DNA of 9,110 bases. It comes from Solirubrobacterales bacterium. Its GTDB lineage: Bacteria; Actinomycetota; Thermoleophilia; Solirubrobacterales; 70-9. The notes beneath the pieces were generated by a model. The model saw only the letters and a program-made list of their open reading frames with translations, was not told the DNA's origin and ran no database searches. Every line of letters begins with the position of its first letter. Within the stretch, counting starts at the first letter, position 1. Position numbers and translations under genes: made by a program. Of the stretch, positions 5,883-9,110 are shown in pieces. The stretch lies in NCBI GenBank assembly GCA_013694825.1, contig JACDBR010000061.1:1-9110 (forward strand). Reading direction: 5' to 3'.

Positions 5883-7409
5883 CTACCGATTCCCAGGGAC
5901 GAATTCCGGGACTTCGATCGACAGATCTCGGGGGCGCGACTCAAAGCTCGGGGCTGTCCCGGCGCGGCGATCGGCCGGCCGCCGGATCGAGGCCTGCGCG
6001 GTGCCGGGGGTGCGAAGGGCGCGCCCGCCGGAGCCGTCGTTACGACGTCCGCGACCGTCGTAGCGGGTCGCGATCACCGTCACCCAGACCTGGTCGGTCA
6101 GCGAGTCGTCGATGCTGGCGCCGAAGATGATGTTGGCCTCGGGATGGGCGGCGTCCTGGACGACGCCGGCGGCCTCTGATACCTCGAGCAGGCCCAGGTC
6201 GGGCCCGCCGGTGATCGAGAGCAGGATCGAGCGCGCCCCGTCGACGGAGGTCTCGAGCAGCGGCGAGGACACGGCCTTCTCGGCGGCGGAGGTGGCGCGC
6301 GACTCTCCGGTGCCCATGCCGATCCCGAGCAGCGCGTGGCCAGCGTCGCGCATCGTCGTGCGGACGTCGGCGAAGTCGAGGTTGATCAGGCCGGGAAGCG
6401 TGATCAGCTCGGAGATGCCCTGAACTCCCTGGCGCAGGACGTCATCGGCGACCTCGAAGGCCTCGAGCATCGTCGTCGCCTTGGCGAGCACGCTCAGCAG
6501 GCGCTCGTTGGGGACGACAATCAGCGTGTCGACTTCGGCCTGGAGCGCCTCGATGCCCTCCTCGGCCTGCTTGCCGCGCCGCGTGCCCTCGAAGGAGAAC
6601 GGCCGCGTGACGATGCCGACCGTCAGCGCGCCGACATCGCGCGCGAGGCGCGCGATCACGGGGCCGGCGCCGGTGCCGGTGCCGCCGCCCGCACCCGCGG
6701 TCACGAAGACGAGGTCCGAGCCCTTGAGCAGGCGCTTGATCTTGTCCTGCTCGCCGAACGCTGCGCGGTAACCCAGCTCGGGGTCGGACCCCGCGCCCAG
6801 GCCCCGCGACATGCCGCTGCCCAGGTGGACCGTTACGTCGGCCGCCGAGGTCTGCAGCGACTGCAGATCGGTATTGACGGCGACGAACTCGACTCCGGGG
6901 ATCTGCGCCTCGACCATGCGGTTAACGGCGTTGACGCCGGCGCCCCCGACGCCGACGACGCGGATCACGGGCGAGTGAGGGCGTGGGTCGGACGGCCGCG
7001 ACCAGGGGTTCGGCTCCTCGCGACCGAACGCCGGGCCCTCGACGTCGACCTCCTCGGCGAAGATCCGGCTGAGACGGTCCTTGGCCCGCGAGTCCTGGCT
7101 CGATCGTGAGTCCATCCGGTAGGCGCGCACGCCCTCGTCGGGCTCGGTGGCGCTTCCCTCGCGGGCCGGCGGCTGGACGTCGGCGCTGGAGGGGGGATCG
7201 GTGGTCGGCTCCGCCTCGGGCTCTGGCGCTTTGAAGTTGGACAAGGCGGATTCTCGCCGGGCCGGACGCGAGGGCTCGTCTCGCTCCGAGGCGGGTGGCG
7301 AGGGGCGCAGCTCGTCGGGCGGGGCCGGAGGATCGGAGGGCTCGACGGTAGAGCGAAAGAGGTCGGCGAGCGGGCCCTCCCTCATGCTGGCCCGCTTACG
7401 ACGCGTCAT
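5883..7409 (-). CDS. ftsZ: Cell division protein FtsZ with a long N-terminal extension
   Basis: A 508-residue tubulin-like GTPase that forms the cytoplasmic Z ring. The GTPase core starts at about 148 ([18 protein letters not shown]). It includes [11 protein letters not shown] (197-207), the tubulin signature loop GGGTGTG (241-247), TRPFSFEG (268-275), and the T7 loop NLDFADV (343-349) with the Asp residues that complete the neighbour's GTPase site. Residues 453-494 are a basic linker, and SIEVPEFVP (497-505) is a recognisable C-terminal conserved peptide, the docking site for FtsA/SepF-type anchors. The oddity is residues 1-146: an extra Pro/Glu/Ser-rich, disordered-looking segment absent from ordinary FtsZ (usually ~320-480 residues, with the core near residue 10-20). 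It contains REGPLADLF near the start and a more ordered stretch, [18 protein letters not shown] (112-129). The ATG at 7409 is supported by GGAGG 9 nt upstream and overlaps the end of parA, implying coupled translation. Usual dcw neighbours are absent here, so this could be a second or relocated copy. Confidence 0.93.
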   Translation of the reverse strand: MTRRKRASMREGPLADLFRSTVEPSDPPAPPDELRPSPPASERDEPSRPARRESALSNFKAPEPEAEPTTDPPSSADVQPPAREGSATEPDEGVRAYRMDSRSSQDSRAKDRLSRIFAEEVDVEGPAFGREEPNPWSRPSDPRPHSPVIRVVGVGGAGVNAVNRMVEAQIPGVEFVAVNTDLQSLQTSAADVTVHLGSGMSRGLGAGSDPELGYRAAFGEQDKIKRLLKGSDLVFVTAGAGGGTGTGAGPVIARLARDVGALTVGIVTRPFSFEGTRRGKQAEEGIEALQAEVDTLIVVPNERLLSVLAKATTMLEAFEVADDVLRQGVQGISELITLPGLINLDFADVRTTMRDAGHALLGIGMGTGESRATSAAEKAVSSPLLETSVDGARSILLSITGGPDLGLLEVSEAAGVVQDAAHPEANIIFGASIDDSLTDQVWVTVIATRYDGRGRRNDGSGGRALRTPGTAQASIRRPADRRAGTAPSFESRPRDLSIEVPEFVPGNR

Positions 7410-8913
7410 TCGTCAGAACCTCCCTCGCCAGCTCGCGGTAGCAGTTAGCCGCGTTTCCACGCGGATCGTACTTCAGCACGCTGCTTCCGCGGACCGGTGC
7501 CTCGGCGAACTTGATCGCCTTGCGGATCCGCGACTTGAAGACGAGCTCACCGAAGTTCTCCTCGAGGATCTCGACGGCCTCCTTGGCGTGAACCGTGCGC
7601 GAGTCGAGCATCGTCGGCAGGATGCCCTCGATCTCAACCCGCGGGTTGAGGTTCTCGCGAATCATCTCGAGGGTGTTCTGGAGCTGGACCAAGCCCCGCA
7701 TCGACAGGTACTCGCACTGCACCGGGACGATCACCTTGTCCGAGGCCGTCAGGGCGTTGATCGTCAGCAGGCCGAGGCTCGGAGGGGTGTCGATGCACAC
7801 GTAGTCGTAGTCGTCGAGGACCGCCGACAGCGCCTTCTCGAGCGAGCGCTCGCGGCCGATCTGGGTGGACATCGCGATCTCGGCGCCGGCGAGGTCGATC
7901 GAGGCCACGGCGACGTCGATCTCTCGCTTCTGGATGATCTCCTTGATCGGCATGTGATGGACGAGCACGTCGTACATCGAGCGCTCGACGCGATCGGGAT
8001 CGATGCCCTGGCTCATCGTGAGATTGCCCTGGGGGTCGAGGTCGACCACGAGCACGCGATGCCCGGACTCTGCGAAGGCGACTGCGAGGTTGAGCGTCGT
8101 CGTGGTCTTAGCCACGCCGCCCTTCTGATTGGCGAACGAGATCACCTGGCAGCGGCGAGCCTGCACGCCATCCTCTCCGTCCGAGCCGTTCTCGATCTCG
8201 CGCACGCGCTTCGGCGAGAGCGCCTGCCCTGGCAGCAGCCGGTCGGATCCATCGGGTCCGGTCTCGGGGTCCGATGCGGGGTCTGACACTGGCGCCGACG
8301 TGAGCCCAGGCTCTAGCTCGGGCTCGGGCTCGGAAAAGACGGAGGTCGGCCCGTCAGTAGCGCGGCTGACCGTGATCTTCTCCGCCTCGATCGCCGGCGT
8401 CTGCGCGATCAGATCGGCGACCGGCTCGGGAACCGGCGCAGGCTGGGAAGGCAGCTCGGGCTCTGGCTCGGTTGCCGCCTCCGGCGCAGGGACCGAAGCC
8501 GGGAGCTCGCGGGCGGAGTCGAACCACTCGGCGTTCGCGGCATCGCCCCACCAGTCATCGACCGGGGGTGCCGTCGGCTCGCTGGTGGCGTCATCGGCGT
8601 CAGCGAGAGCCTGCTCTGCCGCGACGGGCGGCTCGGCGCCCGGCGGCGAGGAGACCGGCTCCCCGCTGGGCGCGGGCTTTGGGCTGACGCCCGCGTCCGC
8701 GGAGTGCTCGGTAGCGGCGCCCAGCTTCGGCTCGGGTGGAGGCGGATGCTGCTCGACGCCGACGCCCGAGGATCCGACATCGAGCTCGGCGAGCTGCTCA
8801 ACTCCGCGCTCGTCGTCTGTGGCTCGGAGATCCGACCTGGAAGCGGCCGGCTCGAACGAGCGCCCCTCCCCGCGGTGCTCCGACTTACGCGATCGGCGGC
8901 TGAAGAGACCCAT
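7396..8913 (-). CDS. ParA/Soj-family ATPase with a long disordered N-terminal extension
   Basis: A 505-residue protein. Residues 254-505 are a complete ParA/Soj-type ATPase of usual length: deviant Walker [10 protein letters not shown] (263-271) with signature Lys264, Walker A' DLDPQGN (291-297), and Walker [12 protein letters not shown] (371-381). The C-terminal stretch has [13 protein letters not shown] (461-473) and the Arg/Lys positions that ParA-like proteins use for nonspecific DNA binding. Such ATPases dimerise on ATP and position DNA or protein cargo on the nucleoid or membrane. Residues 1-253 are an extra domain rich in Pro, Glu, Ala and Ser. It has a basic start ([10 protein letters not shown]), a repeated EPEPEL (149-154 and 195-200), and an isolated aromatic motif [14 protein letters not shown] (119-132). 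I chose the ATG at 8913; the in-frame start at 9021 would run into the divergent arsA-like gene. The stop overlaps ftsZ by 14 nt, so the pair is probably one transcript. No parB or parS-like partner is visible, so a role in division-site or envelope positioning is more likely than plasmid-type partition; this is inference. Confidence 0.9.
   Translation of the reverse strand: MGLFSRRSRKSEHRGEGRSFEPAASRSDLRATDDERGVEQLAELDVGSSGVGVEQHPPPPEPKLGAATEHSADAGVSPKPAPSGEPVSSPPGAEPPVAAEQALADADDATSEPTAPPVDDWWGDAANAEWFDSARELPASVPAPEAATEPEPELPSQPAPVPEPVADLIAQTPAIEAEKITVSRATDGPTSVFSEPEPELEPGLTSAPVSDPASDPETGPDGSDRLLPGQALSPKRVREIENGSDGEDGVQARRCQVISFANQKGGVAKTTTTLNLAVAFAESGHRVLVVDLDPQGNLTMSQGIDPDRVERSMYDVLVHHMPIKEIIQKREIDVAVASIDLAGAEIAMSTQIGRERSLEKALSAVLDDYDYVCIDTPPSLGLLTINALTASDKVIVPVQCEYLSMRGLVQLQNTLEMIRENLNPRVEIEGILPTMLDSRTVHAKEAVEILEENFGELVFKSRIRKAIKFAEAPVRGSSVLKYDPRGNAANCYRELAREVLTNDAS
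7419..7423 (-). promoter_or_regulatory. Shine-Dalgarno of ftsZ inside the parA 3' end
   Basis: The minus strand carries GGAGG within GCGAGGGAGG, 9 nt before the ATG at 7409. It lies inside the last codons of parA. It decides the long FtsZ start: the next in-frame ATG (7385) has no such site. It supports coupled translation of the two genes. Confidence 0.6.
8317..8333. repeat. Short CTCGGG hexamer tandem repeat inside parA
   Basis: CTCGGG is repeated nearly three times and encodes the minus-strand Glu-Pro run of the disordered extension (EPEPEL region, residues about 195-200). A related CTCGGGCTCTGGCTCGG tract codes the other EPEPEL copy near 8456-8472. It is in frame, so copy changes would only lengthen or shorten the linker. 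Confidence 0.5.
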
Positions 8914-8934
8914 ACCCTCGCGCTTATTCGCACA

Positions 8935-8954
8935 CGGCAGGGCCTTTCCTGCCG
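8935..8954. promoter_or_regulatory. 20-bp dyad, candidate shared operator of parA-ftsZ and the arsA-like gene
   Basis: CGGCAGG-GCCTTT-CCTGCCG is a perfect inverted repeat with 7-bp arms and a 6-bp spacer. It lies nearly at the centre of the 64-bp divergent region, 21 bp from the parA ATG and 23 bp from the arsA-like GTG. That is where the -35 regions of both promoters would be expected. A dimeric regulator here could control both directions. A transcribed hairpin is the alternative reading. Confidence 0.45.
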
Positions 8955-8963
8955 ATCGTTCGC

Positions 8964-8969
8964 TCAAAT
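8964..8969 (+). promoter_or_regulatory. Possible -10 box of the arsA-like gene
   Basis: TCAAAT is followed by 8 nt and the GTG at 8978, without a Shine-Dalgarno sequence. It matches TATAAT at four of six but lacks A2, so it is weak alone. The support comes from having the same spacing as the boxes before the starts at 1923, 2004 and 5825. Confidence 0.3.
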
Positions 8970-8977
8970 CTCCGCCA

Positions 8978-9110
8978 GTGTCCGACCGATTCGATACGCC
9001 GCTTCTGATCGTCACCGGCAAGGGCGGCGTCGGGAAGTCGACGATCGCCCTCGCTCTCGGGCTCGCCGGCAGCGCGACCGGTCGGCGAACGGCCGTCTGC
9101 GAGCTGACAT
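8978..9110 (+). CDS. ArsA/Get3-type ATPase (3' end missing)
   Basis: The first 44 codons of a gene that runs out of the window. It starts at GTG (8978), reading VSDRFDTPLLIVTGKGGVGK and then STIALALGLAGSATGRRTAVCELT. The deviant Walker A GKGGVGKST (residues 14-22, with signature Lys15) close to the N-terminus, preceded by the strand LLIVT and followed by a helix and the strand RTAVCEL, is the pattern of ArsA/Get3-like anion-transporting or tail-anchor-handling ATPases. These are dimeric, cytosolic, ATP-driven switch proteins. In Actinobacteria such genes often come as a tandem pair, so a second copy may follow beyond the edge. Substrate is unknown; arsenite export should not be assumed, since no arsB/arsR is visible. 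It is divergent from parA-ftsZ across a 64-bp region with a shared dyad. MinD/ParA-family membership is the alternative, but the spacing and the CELT strand fit ArsA-like better. Confidence 0.72.
   Translation, partial: MSDRFDTPLLIVTGKGGVGKSTIALALGLAGSATGRRTAVCELT

Noticed and set aside
7147..8286. 379-residue open frame on the + strand opposite ftsZ and parA
   Set aside because: Spans the junction of two confident genes in antisense, with Arg/Leu/His-rich content and no motifs.
8914..9021. Upstream start (9021) for the ParA-like gene
   Set aside because: It would overlap the first codons of the divergent ArsA-like gene and both promoter elements; the added residues have no parallel with the rest of the protein.

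Overview
This is a GC-rich, gene-dense chromosomal window. It looks like a high-GC actinomycete, and Thermoleophilia (Solirubrobacterales-like) is my best guess. The supporting signs are strong G/C preference at third codon positions, an adenylate cyclase with the actinobacterial Rv1264-type regulatory domain, an actinobacterial-style ParA Walker A (KGGVAKTT), and -10-like hexamers 7-8 nt before several start codons, which suggests leaderless transcripts. The lineage is inferred from protein style only. I see no tRNA, rRNA, CRISPR array, transposase or phage gene.

Left part (1-2690). A truncated class I SAM-dependent methyltransferase (+) converges on a class III adenylate cyclase (-). The cyclase is divergent from a stand-alone LON-substrate-binding-domain protein (+). 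The 80-bp divergent region holds a -10-like box for each gene and a perfect 7+7 bp dyad. The LON-domain gene converges on the next gene across about 40 bp with a small GC-rich hairpin.

Middle (2688-5882). Two minus-strand genes lie here. One encodes a secreted protein that has the propeptide (FTP-like) region and a C-terminal region typical of actinobacterial secreted metalloproteases, but no peptidase domain. Its best-supported start is an ATT behind a GGAGG Shine-Dalgarno sequence. Upstream of it lies a 225-bp gap rich in inverted repeats, then a gamma-glutamyltransferase-family Ntn-hydrolase that lacks both a signal peptide and the glutamate-binding FRE arginine motif.

Right part (5883-9110). 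This is the most interesting region. A minus-strand, translationally coupled pair encodes a ParA/Soj-type ATPase with a disordered N-terminal extension of about 253 residues, followed by an FtsZ with an unusual N-terminal extension of about 146 residues. Divergent from parA, across a 64-bp region centred on a 20-bp dyad, starts an ArsA/Get3-type deviant-Walker-A ATPase that runs off the window. The arrangement suggests a cell-division or positioning module in which a ParA-type ATPase and the FtsZ ring protein are made together, possibly co-regulated with an ArsA-type ATPase. The domain identities are secure; the functional link is inference.
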